Assembly (NCBI RefSeq): GCF_016595245.1
Contig: NZ_JAENHM010000044.1
Span: 1-64,000, forward strand
Length of the DNA stretch: 64,000 nucleotides
From: Azospirillum endophyticum
Lineage (GTDB): Bacteria; Pseudomonadota; Alphaproteobacteria; Azospirillales; Azospirillaceae
Reading direction: 5' to 3'
Both the position numbers and the translations under genes were made by a program. Position 1 is the first letter of the stretch. Each line of letters begins with the position of its first letter. Below the pieces are notes generated by a model, which made no database searches, had not been told where the DNA came from, and saw only the letters and a program-made list of their open reading frames with translations. Positions 26,224 to 35,694 of this stretch are shown here, in pieces.

Positions 26224-26952
26224 CTATTGCGCCGCGTGGCCGTCGAACGGGTAGCGCAGGGTTTCGCGCGCATAGGCTTCGACATAGGCCATCAGCCGGT
26301 CGGAGGCGGCGGCCGCCTCCTCCGCGTCGCCGCGGTGGATCGCCAGCATCAGGTCGGAATGGGTCTTGGCGCCGTCCTCCAGGCTGCCGATATGGGCGTG
26401 ATAGTTCTGGAACCAGAAGCGGCGGGACAGCGAGCGCAGCGGCCGGATGGTCTGGGTCGCCACCGGGTTGCGGGCGCATTGGTCGAGCAGCTGGTTCACC
26501 TCCTGGTCGAGGTGCATGAAGCGCATGCCGTCGCCGGCCCGCGCCGCCTCCAGCATCTCGCCGGCGATGGCGCGGCAGCGCTCGCGCTCGGGGCCGAGCG
26601 CGTAGCGGGCGGCGCGCCGGGCGATCAGCCGTTCCAGTTCGCGCCGGACGTCCAGCACATAGAGCTGGAGCTTCACGTCGACCTCGGTGACCATGATCCC
26701 GCGCGACGGGACGATGGTCACCATGCCGTCCAACTCCAGCCGCTTCAGCGCCTCGCGCACCGGGGTGCGGCCGATGCCGAGCTGGGTGCTGATCTGCTTC
26801 TCCGAGACGAAGCTGCGCGGCGGCAGCGTGCCCGACACGATCAGCTCCTCGATCGCGGCATAGGCCTGGTCGGCCATCGATCCGGCTTCGGACTGGGCTC
26901 CCGTCTGGGCTGCCGCCTGCTGCCCCATCCGCTGACTGGCCGGCTCTGTCAC
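26224..26952 (-). CDS. GntR-family (FCD) transcriptional regulator
   Basis: The 242-aa protein has a winged helix at about 28-95 with ISTQLGIGRTPVREALKRLE, then an FCD domain with the metal/ligand histidines in HLDQEVNQ and FQNYHAHIG and a late KTHSDLMLAI motif. The first 25 residues are Gln/Ala-rich and extend past the usual start; the start is GTG 26952, and an internal ATG is possible. It lies convergent to the second CoA-transferase pair and upstream, on the same strand side, of the acyl-CoA cluster, which it may regulate. Confidence 0.87.
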   Translation of the reverse strand: MTEPASQRMGQQAAAQTGAQSEAGSMADQAYAAIEELIVSGTLPPRSFVSEKQISTQLGIGRTPVREALKRLELDGMVTIVPSRGIMVTEVDVKLQLYVLDVRRELERLIARRAARYALGPERERCRAIAGEMLEAARAGDGMRFMHLDQEVNQLLDQCARNPVATQTIRPLRSLSRRFWFQNYHAHIGSLEDGAKTHSDLMLAIHRGDAEEAAAASDRLMAYVEAYARETLRYPFDGHAAQ

Positions 26953-27088
26953 CCTGTCGCCCCCGTCCCTTGCCGCCGGTCCCGATCCCGGCCCGATCCG
27001 ACGCCCGCTCGCGTCCGTCGACCCTGGCTTTAGCGCGCCGGGGCGGGGGACGCAAGCGGGCGCAGGCGCCGCGAACCGGCCGGTGCGC

Positions 27089-28387
27089 CTACTGCTTGCC
27101 GGCGTCGGCGGATTTGCGGACCAGCGGGCACTCGCTCTCGGCCAGCGGGCGGGCGGCGTCGGCGGCGGCGATGACGCCGAGCTGCTTGTAATAGTCCCAC
27201 TTGCCCTTCGAGTCCGCCGGGCTCTTCACCTCGAACAGGTACATGTCGCGTATCACCCGGCCGTCCTCGCGGATGCGGCCGTTCTTGGTCATGAAGTCGT
27301 TGATCGGCGTGTCGCGCATCGTCTTCATCACGGTGGGCGCGTCGGTGGTGCCGGCCGCCTTCACCGCGTTCAGGTAATGGGTGATCGCGCCGTAATCGCC
27401 GGCCTGGACCATGGTCGGCATGCGCCCGGTCCGGTCGAAGAAGCGCTTGGAAAAGGCGCGGGTCTCCTCGTTCTGATCCCAGTAGAAGGCTTCGGTCAGC
27501 ACCAGCCCCTGCGCCGTCTCCAGGCCCAGCGCATGGATGTCGGACAGGAACATCAGCAGCCCGGCCAGTTTCTGGCCCTGCTTGGTGATGCCGAACTCGG
27601 CCGCCTGCTTGACGGTGTTGATCAGGTCGCCGCCGGCGTTGGCCAACCCGATGACCTTGGCGCCGCTGGCCTGCGCCTGCAGCAGGTAGGAGGAGAAATC
27701 GGCGCTGTTCAGCGGATGGCGGGCCGAACCCAGGACCTTGCCGCCCGCCCCGGTGACGAAGGCGGCGGTGTCACGCTCCAGCGACAGGCCGAAGGAATAG
27801 TCGAGCGTGATGAAGTACCAGCTGTCGCCGCCCTGCTTCACCATGGTCCGCCCGGTGCCGGCGGCCAGCGCATAGGTGTCGTAGACCCAGTGGATGCCGT
27901 TGGGCGAACAGGCCTTTCCGGTGAAGTCCGACGAGCCGCCGGCGGTGCCGAAGACGATCTTGTTCTTGCGCCGGGTCAGCTCCTGGATCGCCAGCATCAC
28001 CGCCGAATTCGGCAGGTCGATCACCACCTCGACGTTCCTGTTGTCGTACCAGTCGGCGGCGATCTGCACGCCGATGTCGGCCTTGTTCTGGTGGTCGGCG
28101 GCAAGCACCTCCACCGGACGGCCGAGCACGGAGGCGCCGAAATCCTCCACGGCCATCTTCACCGCCTCCACGCTGCCCTTGCCGCTGAGGTCGGCGAGCG
28201 AGCCGGACAGGTCGGTCAGCACGCCGATGCGGATCGGGCCGGTCGCGGCGGCGGCGGCGGGAGCCTGGGCGGCCGGCGTCTGCGTGGTCGAGGTCTGGGC
28301 CGTGGCGGACCCCGACAGCGTGCCGAAGGTCAGCGCGATGCCTGCGGCCGTGGCGGCCAGGAACCCGCGCGATACGAGCGTCTTCAT
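27089..28387 (-). CDS. Branched-chain amino-acid-type (LivK-like) periplasmic binding protein
   Basis: The 432-aa protein starts at 28387 with GGGAGGGA upstream, has a signal peptide cleaved near ATAQ, then a Gln/Thr/Ala linker. The mature part begins IRIGVLTDLSGSLADLSGKG, the usual Peripla_BP_6 opening, with VGIQ-like AADWYDN and later QAGDYGAITHYLNAVK. No Liv permease or ATPase gene is present in the window, so it must share transporter parts encoded elsewhere or act as a sensor. It lies downstream of the enoyl-CoA hydratase in the same direction, with a 115-bp gap. The ligand is probably an aromatic or aliphatic acid (inference). Confidence 0.88.
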   Translation of the reverse strand: MKTLVSRGFLAATAAGIALTFGTLSGSATAQTSTTQTPAAQAPAAAAATGPIRIGVLTDLSGSLADLSGKGSVEAVKMAVEDFGASVLGRPVEVLAADHQNKADIGVQIAADWYDNRNVEVVIDLPNSAVMLAIQELTRRKNKIVFGTAGGSSDFTGKACSPNGIHWVYDTYALAAGTGRTMVKQGGDSWYFITLDYSFGLSLERDTAAFVTGAGGKVLGSARHPLNSADFSSYLLQAQASGAKVIGLANAGGDLINTVKQAAEFGITKQGQKLAGLLMFLSDIHALGLETAQGLVLTEAFYWDQNEETRAFSKRFFDRTGRMPTMVQAGDYGAITHYLNAVKAAGTTDAPTVMKTMRDTPINDFMTKNGRIREDGRVIRDMYLFEVKSPADSKGKWDYYKQLGVIAAADAARPLAESECPLVRKSADAGKQ

Positions 28388-28502
28388 GGGGCGTCCCTCC
28401 CTTTGCGTGATCGTCTGGTTGTCGGAAGCCGTCATGGCGGGCCGGTCGTTGGATGCCGGCCCTTGCGACGGCTGGAATGGTCGAGGCTGCAATGGCGATG
28501 GA

Positions 28503-29306
28503 TCAGGAGACCGGCTTCGTCGCCGCTTCGATGGCGAGGCGGGATTCCTCGCCGGCATGGCAGATGCCCTGCAGGGCCGCCGCCATGTCGAGCATGGTGG
28601 AAAGATCGACCCGGCCCGCCTGCTGCAGCATGCGCTTGGTCATCCGAACCGCCTCCGGCGGGTTGGCGGCGATCTCCTCCGCCAGGGCGAGCGCCATCGG
28701 CATCAGCTCGGCGTCCGGGACCACGCGGGACACCAGCCCCAGGGCTGCCGCCTCCGCTCCCCCGACGGCCCGCCCGGTGAAGGCCATCTCGGCGGCGACC
28801 GCCGGTCCGGCGACCCGCGTCAGGAACCAAAGGCCGCCGTCGCCGGAAATCAGTCCCAGCTTGACGAAGTTGGAGCTGATGCGCGCCGATTCCCCGGCGA
28901 TGCGCAGGTCGCACATGAAGACCAGATCGCAGCCGGCGCCATAGGCGGCGCCGTTCACCGCCGCGATCACCGGAATCTCGAGCTCGGCCATGGCGCGCGG
29001 GATGCGCTGGACCCCGGCACGATAGGCGTTGCGCACCTGGTCGGCCGGGCCGCCGAACATGCCGCGGCGGTCGCGGATGTCGTGGATGTTGCCGCCGGCG
29101 CTGAAGGCCTTGCCCGCCCCGGTCACCACCAGGACCCGCAGCGACCGGTCCGCCGCCACCGCCGCCAGCGCCGCCAGCAGCGGTTCCAGCACCGGCGGGT
29201 CGGTGACCGCGTTGCGGGTCTTCGGCGCGTCCAGCGTCAGGATCGCGACGGCGCCCCGGCGCTCCAGCCGGACGGTGCCGCCCGTCTCGCCATCGTCGTC
29301 ATTCAT
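28503..29306 (-). CDS. Enoyl-CoA hydratase/isomerase family protein
   Basis: The 267-aa crotonase-fold protein has the oxyanion-hole segments AFSAGGNIHD and NGAAYGAGCDLV. The usual acidic residue region reads LGLISGDGG, so the first catalytic glutamate of classical hydratases is replaced and the chemistry may differ (hydratase, isomerase or hydrolase). It overlaps the end of the alcohol dehydrogenase gene by 8 nt. It probably acts after the acyl-CoA dehydrogenase of the divergent operon. Confidence 0.88.
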   Translation of the reverse strand: MNDDDGETGGTVRLERRGAVAILTLDAPKTRNAVTDPPVLEPLLAALAAVAADRSLRVLVVTGAGKAFSAGGNIHDIRDRRGMFGGPADQVRNAYRAGVQRIPRAMAELEIPVIAAVNGAAYGAGCDLVFMCDLRIAGESARISSNFVKLGLISGDGGLWFLTRVAGPAVAAEMAFTGRAVGGAEAAALGLVSRVVPDAELMPMALALAEEIAANPPEAVRMTKRMLQQAGRVDLSTMLDMAAALQGICHAGEESRLAIEAATKPVS

Positions 29307-30426
29307 GCATCACCACCACGGCGCGGATCACGTCGCCGCGCTCCACGTCTTCGAAGGCCTCGTTGATGGAGTCGAGCGGCAGGCGCCGGTCGATCAGCTC
29401 GTCCAGCCGCAGGCGGCCGTCGAGATAGGCCCGTGCATAGGCGGGGAAGTCGTCGGCCGCCTTCGCCCCGCCCAGGCTGGAGCGCAGGATGCGCCGCTCG
29501 CCGCTGATCGAGCCGAAGCGCAGTTCGACCAGCCGGTTAGGATCGGTCTTGCCCAGGATGGTGATGCTGCCGCCGGGCCGGGTGCAGTCCACCGAATCCT
29601 GCAGCGACCCGATGACGCCCGCCGCTTCGAAGGCGTGGTCGGCGCCGCGCCCGCCGGTGATCGCGCGCACCCGGGCGGCCAGATCCTCGCCGCCCAGCAT
29701 GGTGTGGGTGGCGCCGAAGGCGGCGGCGCGCTCCAGCTTGTCGGGACGGCGGTCGACGGCGATGATCGCCCCGGCACCGGCCAGCCTTGCGCCCTGGACG
29801 ACGTTCAGCCCGACCGGGCCGCAGCCGACCACCACCACGCTGTCGCCCAAGCCGACGCGGGCGACGCGCAGCGCCGCACCGACGCCGGTGATGACGCTGC
29901 AGCCCAGCAGGCAGGCGCGGTCGAACGGCATCTCGTCGGGCACCGGGATGGCCGCCGCCTCCGGCACCACGGCATATTCGGCGAAGGACGAGACGCTGAG
30001 GAAATGGCCGACCTCCACCCCGGCGGCGTCGCGCAGCCGCTTGCGGCCCGCCGACAGGGTGGCGGCGCGATGGTTGGGCACCACCATGTCGCACAGCATC
30101 GGCTGGTCGTGGCGGCAGTAATAGCATTGGCCGCAGGCGGCGTAGATCGTGCAGACCACATGCTGGCCCGGCCGCACCCGCTGCACCGCGGAGCCCACCG
30201 CCTCGACCACGCCGGCGCCCTCATGGCCGAGCACCACCGGCACCGGCACCGCGAAGGCCCCGGTCATCGCCTCGCGGTCGGTGTGGCAGAGGCCGGCCGC
30301 ATGCATGCGGATCAGCACGTCGTTCGGCTCCAGCGGAGCCAGGGTCAGCGGTTCGATCGACAGCGGCGCCCCGGTTTCGCGAAGCACCGCCGCCCGGAAC
30401 GTCGCCGGGGGATTCGGTCCCGCCAT
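29299..30426 (-). CDS. Zinc-dependent alcohol dehydrogenase (MDR family)
   Basis: The 375-aa protein has the catalytic zinc site AGLCHTDRE and GHEGAG, a four-cysteine structural zinc lobe (CGQCYYCRHDQPMLC), and a Rossmann motif GCGPVGLN. The pattern is that of the class III/aryl alcohol dehydrogenase group. ATG 30426 follows GGAGTAGGCGGG and lies 5 nt after the PhyH stop. It would oxidise a hydroxyl made by hydration or hydroxylation of the substrate in this cluster. Confidence 0.92.
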   Translation of the reverse strand: MAGPNPPATFRAAVLRETGAPLSIEPLTLAPLEPNDVLIRMHAAGLCHTDREAMTGAFAVPVPVVLGHEGAGVVEAVGSAVQRVRPGQHVVCTIYAACGQCYYCRHDQPMLCDMVVPNHRAATLSAGRKRLRDAAGVEVGHFLSVSSFAEYAVVPEAAAIPVPDEMPFDRACLLGCSVITGVGAALRVARVGLGDSVVVVGCGPVGLNVVQGARLAGAGAIIAVDRRPDKLERAAAFGATHTMLGGEDLAARVRAITGGRGADHAFEAAGVIGSLQDSVDCTRPGGSITILGKTDPNRLVELRFGSISGERRILRSSLGGAKAADDFPAYARAYLDGRLRLDELIDRRLPLDSINEAFEDVERGDVIRAVVVMHE

Positions 30427-30431
30427 CCCGC

Positions 30432-31274
30432 CTACTCCGCCGCCGGCCGCTGGCGGCCGATATCGGCGTCGCTGCCGGCCCGGCGCAGGATGCCGTCGTC
30501 GCTGCCGGTCGCCACCGCCTCGCAGTTCCGCGCCACCACCCATTCGGGCCGGGGATTCTCGACGCCGTGCGGCCGGTTGGAGACCTGGTTGTAGACGGTG
30601 TAGATGTGCCAGCGCGAATGGCGCGACATGTTGTGGCCGGACCCGTGGACGATGTTCGGGTGGAACAGCACCACGGTGCCGGGCTTGCCGGTGATCGCCA
30701 CCGGATCGCCGAAGCGCCGCATCATGTCGATGACCTGGTCCTTGGGCACGGTCCACAGCTTGTAGGAGGTCGTGGTCTCGTCCATCTCGGGGTCGAGCCG
30801 GCCCAGCTTGTGGCTGCCGGGGATGAAGTACAGGCAGCCGCCGATCTCCGTCGCCTCGTCCAGCATCAGCAGCGAGGTGGTCATGTCGGGCCGGTCGACG
30901 CCGTCGGTCTTCCAGTAGCCGTAATCCTGGTGCCACTGCCAGATGGCACCGTCGATCGCGTCCTTCAGGTTGCATTTGGTGTGGTAGACATAGACCGGCT
31001 CGTCGCCCAGCACTTGGCGCGCCGGATCGATCACCCGCGGCAGCGTCGCCAGCGCCTGGAAGGGCGGCGAGGCGGTCGGGCTCAGTTCGTCATGCACGCG
31101 GAACACCGTGCGCACGGTGCCGCTCTTCTCGCGGATCACCCCTTCATTCTCGATCCCCGTCACCCGCATCAGGTCGCGGCGCAGGATTTCCACCTCTTCC
31201 AGCGACACCAGGTCGGGAAACACCAGATATCCCTGCTCCTCATAGGCGGCCATCTGCGCATCGGTCAGCCTCAT
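30432..31274 (-). CDS. Phytanoyl-CoA dioxygenase (PhyH) family Fe(II)/2-oxoglutarate oxygenase
   Basis: The 280-aa protein carries the facial triad: H and D in WQWHQDYGYW and the distal H in NIVHGSGHN, followed by R in SRWHIYTVYN for 2-oxoglutarate. GGGAGGA precedes ATG 31274; an in-frame ATG at 31358 crosses the promoter region and is rejected. PhyH enzymes hydroxylate alkyl chains, often next to a carboxyl or CoA ester. It is the first gene of the minus-strand operon and probably performs the first attack on a branched or blocked substrate. Confidence 0.9.
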   Translation of the reverse strand: MRLTDAQMAAYEEQGYLVFPDLVSLEEVEILRRDLMRVTGIENEGVIREKSGTVRTVFRVHDELSPTASPPFQALATLPRVIDPARQVLGDEPVYVYHTKCNLKDAIDGAIWQWHQDYGYWKTDGVDRPDMTTSLLMLDEATEIGGCLYFIPGSHKLGRLDPEMDETTTSYKLWTVPKDQVIDMMRRFGDPVAITGKPGTVVLFHPNIVHGSGHNMSRHSRWHIYTVYNQVSNRPHGVENPRPEWVVARNCEAVATGSDDGILRRAGSDADIGRQRPAAE

Positions 31275-31497
31275 GGCGTCCTCCCGGTCCGGATTGAAGA
31301 TATTGTTGATGTACAGCCGATATATCGGTAGCATATTATCGTATGACGGCGTGTTCAATGGAAAACGTCAACGGTCCGTTCATCGAACAAATATGTCCGG
31401 GGACGAGAGCGCCCGGCGCGCCCCGCGGGGCATTTCCCGCCGGAAACCGTGGATCGGCGCCGATGCGGACAAAAAACCTGAAGGGAGGATGCGGCCG
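31275..31497. promoter_or_regulatory. Divergent promoter region with CCGATATATCGG palindrome
   Basis: This AT-rich region separates the PhyH operon from the acyl-CoA dehydrogenase operon. A perfect 12-bp palindrome CCGATATATCGG is at 31317-31328, followed by an imperfect CATATTATCGTATG. These are candidate operators for the nearby GntR regulator (inference). Confidence 0.5.
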
Positions 31498-32664
31498 ATG
31501 CCGATGCGGGCAAGCTTGTGGACCGATCTGGTTGAGCCCGATTTTCTCGACCCGCTGAGACGCGCGGTCGCCGACCATGTGGAGCCCGATGCCGATGCGG
31601 TCGACCGCGAGGACGTCTATCCCGTCGAGGCGATCAAGGCGCTGGCCGGCCAGGGCTATACCAGCCTGACCCTGCCGGAGGAATTCGGCGGACGCGGCCT
31701 GGGCTTCGCCCATTGCGCGGCGCTGTTCGAGGAGGCCTCCTATGCCAGCGCCGCCGTCGGCATCAGCCTGATCACCATCCTGCAGGCCCAGACCATCATC
31801 CGCCTGTTCGGCGCCGACAGCTTGAAACGGTCGGTCCTGCCGGAATTCGGCCGCGGGCTGATCACTTCCTACGCCCTGACCGAGGCCAACCACGGCAGCG
31901 ACATCCGCAGCCTCGACACCAAGGCGGTGCGCGACGGCGACCGCTGGGTGCTGACCGGCCGCAAGTCCTTCATCACCTCCGGTTCGGCGGCGGAGGCCTA
32001 TGTGATCCTGGCAGAGACGGAAATCGGGGTTTCGTCCTTCTTCGTCCGCCGCGGCATGGAGGGCGTCTCGACCGAGGAAGGGCCGAACGCCGCGACCTTC
32101 GGGTTGCGCAACGGCCCGCATGTCGATCTGGTGCTGGACCGGGTGGCGCTTCCCGCCGACCATCTGATCGGGGTCGAGGGCAAGGGTGTGCGCCAAGCGG
32201 TGACCACGCTGGATTATTCGCGCACCATGGCCGCGGCGATCAGCCTGGGCATCGCCCGGGCCGCCTTCGACGGCGCCTTGTCCTTCGCCGCCGGGCGCAG
32301 TGCCTTCGACCGCAAGATCCTGGATTTCCAGGGAATCCAATGGTATTTCGCCGACATGCTGGCGGAGATCGACGCCGCCCGCCTGCTGACCTACGCCGCC
32401 GCGCGCAAGCTGGACGACCATGACGACATCGCCCGCTTCGGCAGCGAGGCCAAGCTGCTGGCCAGCCGGGTCGCCACCGACACCGCCTCCCGCGCGGTGC
32501 AGATCTGCGGCGCCTACGGCGTCATGGAATCCGCGCGCTTCGGACGCTATCTGCGCGACGCGAAGGCCTATGAGATCGCCGGCGGATCGTCGGAGATCCT
32601 CAAGAACACCATCGCCAAGCGCCTCCAGCAGCATGTGAACGACCAGCGGGAGGGCCTGTCGTGA
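31498..32664 (+). CDS. Acyl-CoA dehydrogenase
   Basis: The 388-aa flavoprotein has the family layout: an N-terminal helical domain with TLPEEFGGRGLG, a beta domain with YALTEANHGSDIRSL and WVLTGRKSFITSG, and a C-terminal helical domain ending AYEIAGGSSEILKNTIAKR, where the active-site glutamate and FAD contacts lie. ATG 31498 has AAGGGAGG 9 nt upstream; the in-frame ATG at 31489 abuts that site with no spacing. Its stop overlaps the ligase start (GTGA). It introduces a double bond into the CoA ester made by the ligase. Confidence 0.92.
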   Translation: MPMRASLWTDLVEPDFLDPLRRAVADHVEPDADAVDREDVYPVEAIKALAGQGYTSLTLPEEFGGRGLGFAHCAALFEEASYASAAVGISLITILQAQTIIRLFGADSLKRSVLPEFGRGLITSYALTEANHGSDIRSLDTKAVRDGDRWVLTGRKSFITSGSAAEAYVILAETEIGVSSFFVRRGMEGVSTEEGPNAATFGLRNGPHVDLVLDRVALPADHLIGVEGKGVRQAVTTLDYSRTMAAAISLGIARAAFDGALSFAAGRSAFDRKILDFQGIQWYFADMLAEIDAARLLTYAAARKLDDHDDIARFGSEAKLLASRVATDTASRAVQICGAYGVMESARFGRYLRDAKAYEIAGGSSEILKNTIAKRLQQHVNDQREGLS

Positions 32665-34151
32665 TCGCCGACGCGCTCTACGCCCATGCCGCGGCGACGC
32701 CCGGCCGTCCCTTCCTGCTGTTCGGCGAGCGGACGATCAGCTATGGCGCCATGGCGGCGCTGGTGGACGATGCGGCCGACCGGCTGTCCGGCCTCGGCGT
32801 CGGACCGGGGCAGACGGTGGCGATGATGGTGGGCAACCGCCCCGGCTTCCTCGTCGCCTGGTTCGCCCTGTCGGAACTCGGCGCCATCGCCGTGCCGATG
32901 AACACCGCGCTGGTCGGCGAGGGGCTGCGCTACCTGCTGGAGCAGAGCGAGGCCTCGCTGCTGATCGTCGAGGAGGAGTTCCGCCCGGCGCTGCCCGCCT
33001 CCGCGCCGCCGCTGCTGGCGATGGACGAAAGTTTCGAAGGCGATCCTCCCGCCTCGGTGCCGCCGCGCCGCCGCCTGGCGCTGCCCGGCGGCACGGCGAA
33101 CGCCATCCTCTACACCTCCGGCACCACCGGCCTGCCGAAGGGGGCGGTCATTCCCAACGCCTGCTACGAGCTGGCGGGCGAGCATATGGCGGCGGCGCTG
33201 GAACTGATGGCCGAGGACCGCATCCTGCTGTTCCTGCCGCTGTTCCATGCCAACCCCCAGATGTACGGCGTGATGTCCTGCCTGCGGGTCGGGGCGGCGC
33301 TGGCCCTGCTGCCGCGCTTCTCCGCCTCGCGGCTGCTGGACGACGCGCGGCGCTACGGCGCCACCGGATTCACCTATGTCGGCACGGTGCTGAGCATCCT
33401 GGCGAAGCGGCTTGCCGAACCCGACCGCGCCCATTCGCTGCGCTGGGCGGTCGGTGGCGGGGCGCCGCACGGCGTCTGGCGCGAGATCGAGGATCGGCTG
33501 GGCATCGCCGTGCGCGAGCTGTACGGCATGACCGAGACCGGCGGCTGGGTGTCGATGAACACCGCCCGATCGGCGAAGTTCGGCAGCGTCGGCGCCCCGC
33601 GTCCCGACACCGAGCTGTGCGTGGTCGATGCCGACGACAACCCGCTGCCTGCCGGCGGGAAGGGCGAGATCGTCGTCCGGCCGGGCCGCCCCGGCCTGAT
33701 GTTCGACGGCTATTGGAGAAAGCCCGAAGCGACGGTGGCGGCGACGCGGAACCTGTGGCTGCACACCGGCGACCGCGGCATGATGGAAAGCGACGGCTTC
33801 CTGCATTTCGACGGCCGCATGAAGGAGCTGATCCGCCGCGCCGGGGAGATGATCGCCCCGGCGGAGATCGAGACCGCCCTGCTGAAGCATCCCGCCGTGC
33901 AGGATTGCGCCGTCGTCGGCGTGCCGGACGACATCCTGGGCGAGGAGATCAAGGCGGTGGTCGTTCCCCGTCCCGGCTTCGATCCCCGGGACGTGGCGTC
34001 CTTCCTGGCCGGCCGCATCCCCGCCTTCATGATCCCGCGCTTCGTCGAGACGCGGCAGGAGATCCCGAAGACGGCGACGCAGAAGGTGCAGCGCCATCTG
34101 CTGCAGGGCCAGGGTGCCGATGTGGTGGATTTGGGGCGGCACAAGGGATAG
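32661..34151 (+). CDS. AMP-dependent acyl-CoA synthetase/ligase
   Basis: The 496-aa adenylate-forming enzyme has the P-loop LYTSGTTGLPKGA (about 155-167), YGMTETGGW, the HTGDRG and FDGRMKELIRRAGEMI hinge motifs, and the catalytic lysine in PKTATQKVQRH. The pattern is nearest the CaiC/medium-chain ligase group. Translation starts at GTG 32661, overlapping the acyl-CoA dehydrogenase stop. It activates the carboxylic acid with ATP and CoA. It converges on the ABC membrane gene with an 8-bp gap. Confidence 0.92.
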   Translation: MIADALYAHAAATPGRPFLLFGERTISYGAMAALVDDAADRLSGLGVGPGQTVAMMVGNRPGFLVAWFALSELGAIAVPMNTALVGEGLRYLLEQSEASLLIVEEEFRPALPASAPPLLAMDESFEGDPPASVPPRRRLALPGGTANAILYTSGTTGLPKGAVIPNACYELAGEHMAAALELMAEDRILLFLPLFHANPQMYGVMSCLRVGAALALLPRFSASRLLDDARRYGATGFTYVGTVLSILAKRLAEPDRAHSLRWAVGGGAPHGVWREIEDRLGIAVRELYGMTETGGWVSMNTARSAKFGSVGAPRPDTELCVVDADDNPLPAGGKGEIVVRPGRPGLMFDGYWRKPEATVAATRNLWLHTGDRGMMESDGFLHFDGRMKELIRRAGEMIAPAEIETALLKHPAVQDCAVVGVPDDILGEEIKAVVVPRPGFDPRDVASFLAGRIPAFMIPRFVETRQEIPKTATQKVQRHLLQGQGADVVDLGRHKG

Positions 34152-34159
34152 CGTCGGTG

Positions 34160-35185
34160 TCAGGCGGAGTGGTCCGCCGCTCCGCCGGCGGCGATCTGCC
34201 GGGCAGCGCTCTCGATCAGGCGGTATTTCACGCTGCTGACCGTGGCTTCGCGGAACCAGTTGATCAGGTCGCCCCAGGGATCGACGATCTTGGCGAGGCC
34301 GGAGACGAAGGCGACGACCGCACCGACATCGACCAGTCCGCGGACCACGTACCAGCCGCCGATGCCCAGCACCACCGCGACGCCGAGGTGGTTCATCAGG
34401 TTCATCAGGAAGTTCATCCCGAACTTCAGCGTGTAGATGCCCATGTTCAGCGCGAACACGCTGTCGATGCGTGCGGTCTGCATCCGGTCGTCGGTCGCCG
34501 CACCGCCGTCGACCATGCCGGCGCTGATGCCGCGCAGCGTCCGGATGCGCGTCGCGGCCCGCCGGTTGATCGCACGCTGGATCAGCGGAACGACGATCAT
34601 CTGCGGCAGGAACACCAGCACGCTCACCGCCGCGAATTCCAGCCGCAGATGGGCGATGTAGACGAGCACGCTGACCAGGATGCCGATCTGCAGCAGGGGT
34701 TCCGACAGGCTGATGCCGACGAAGTTTCCGATCGGTTCCGCCTCCGACAGGACCAGGGCGATTTCCACGCCCTCCTTTTCACGCGAGGCGCGCTGCCGTG
34801 GACCGCGGCGGGCCAAACCAAGGATCGTCCTGCGCAGATGCCGAACCGCCGTTTCGCTGACCCAGCCGCGATAGAGGTTCAGGACGAACTTGAGCGCTCC
34901 CTCCAGGAGCGCGATGGCGAAATAGGCGGCCGACAGCCAGGCGATCGCCGACAGCGATCCGGACGAGATGGCATCGTTGACGATGCGCCTCTGGATCTCG
35001 AGCGGCCAGATGCTCAGGAGGAAGACCATGACGGACAGGATCGACAGCCCGGCCTGATGCTTCCCGCTGTGGTGCCAGACATAGCCGGTGATCGACGCCG
35101 GCAGCGGCCGGCCGCAATTCCTCGCGGCGGCCGCGCTTCCGTCGGCCGCCCTGTCCGAAGTATGGCCGCTCAACGGAAGCGCCAT
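34160..35185 (-). CDS. Lone ABC-exporter transmembrane domain protein, no ATPase domain
   Basis: The 341-aa protein carries about six hydrophobic helices in the arrangement of type IV ABC exporters: a long basic loop between helices 2 and 3, and GGWYVVRGLVDVGAVVAFVSG near helix 5-6. It stops where an exporter would continue into its nucleotide-binding domain, and no Walker motifs follow in any frame before the next gene. GGGAGA precedes ATG 35185. It could be a half-transporter whose ATPase is encoded elsewhere or a repurposed membrane protein. Function is unknown. Confidence 0.75.
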   Translation of the reverse strand: MALPLSGHTSDRAADGSAAAARNCGRPLPASITGYVWHHSGKHQAGLSILSVMVFLLSIWPLEIQRRIVNDAISSGSLSAIAWLSAAYFAIALLEGALKFVLNLYRGWVSETAVRHLRRTILGLARRGPRQRASREKEGVEIALVLSEAEPIGNFVGISLSEPLLQIGILVSVLVYIAHLRLEFAAVSVLVFLPQMIVVPLIQRAINRRAATRIRTLRGISAGMVDGGAATDDRMQTARIDSVFALNMGIYTLKFGMNFLMNLMNHLGVAVVLGIGGWYVVRGLVDVGAVVAFVSGLAKIVDPWGDLINWFREATVSSVKYRLIESAARQIAAGGAADHSA

Positions 35186-35298
35186 CGGCCGTCTCCCGAG
35201 GGAGTGGTTCCATAGCCCACGCCATGGGTGGAATAAGGCTATCCGCCGGCCGTTCCGGAGCATTGACGTGCATCAAGATCGCCGGCGGCACGGCTCCG

Positions 35299-35694
35299 TC
35301 AGCCGCCGTACTGTTCGTCCGTCACCTTCTCCATCCAGTCGACGGCCCTGCCGTCCAGCTGTTCCTGGATGGCGATGTGCGTCATCGCCATGGTGGGCGA
35401 GGCGCCGTGCCAGTGCTTCTCGCCCGGCGCGAACCAGACGACGTCGCCGGGCCGGATCTCCTCGATCGGGCCGCCATCGCGCTGCACGCGGCCGCAGCCG
35501 GTGGTGACGATCAGCGTCTGTCCCAGCGGATGGGTGTGCCATGCGGTGCGGGCGCCGGGCTCGAAGGTGACGCTGGCGGCGGCGGCGCGGGCCGGCGGGT
35601 GGGGTTGGGCCAGCGGGTCGATGCGGACGGTGCCGGTGAACCAGTCGGTCGGTCCCTTGGCGGATGGCTGCGAGCCGACGCGCGTGATCTCCAT
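35299..35694 (-). CDS. Cupin-domain protein, (R)-mandelonitrile lyase-like family
   Basis: The 131-aa single cupin has motif 1 [18 protein letters not shown] with its histidine metal ligands and motif 2 [19 protein letters not shown]. The opening [11 protein letters not shown] and the whole length match a widespread family often labelled (R)-mandelonitrile lyase-like, whose natural role in most bacteria is unclear. GGAGGATAG precedes ATG 35694. It lies alone between the ABC membrane gene and the cas operon. Confidence 0.9.
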   Translation of the reverse strand: MEITRVGSQPSAKGPTDWFTGTVRIDPLAQPHPPARAAAASVTFEPGARTAWHTHPLGQTLIVTTGCGRVQRDGGPIEEIRPGDVVWFAPGEKHWHGASPTMAMTHIAIQEQLDGRAVDWMEKVTDEQYGG

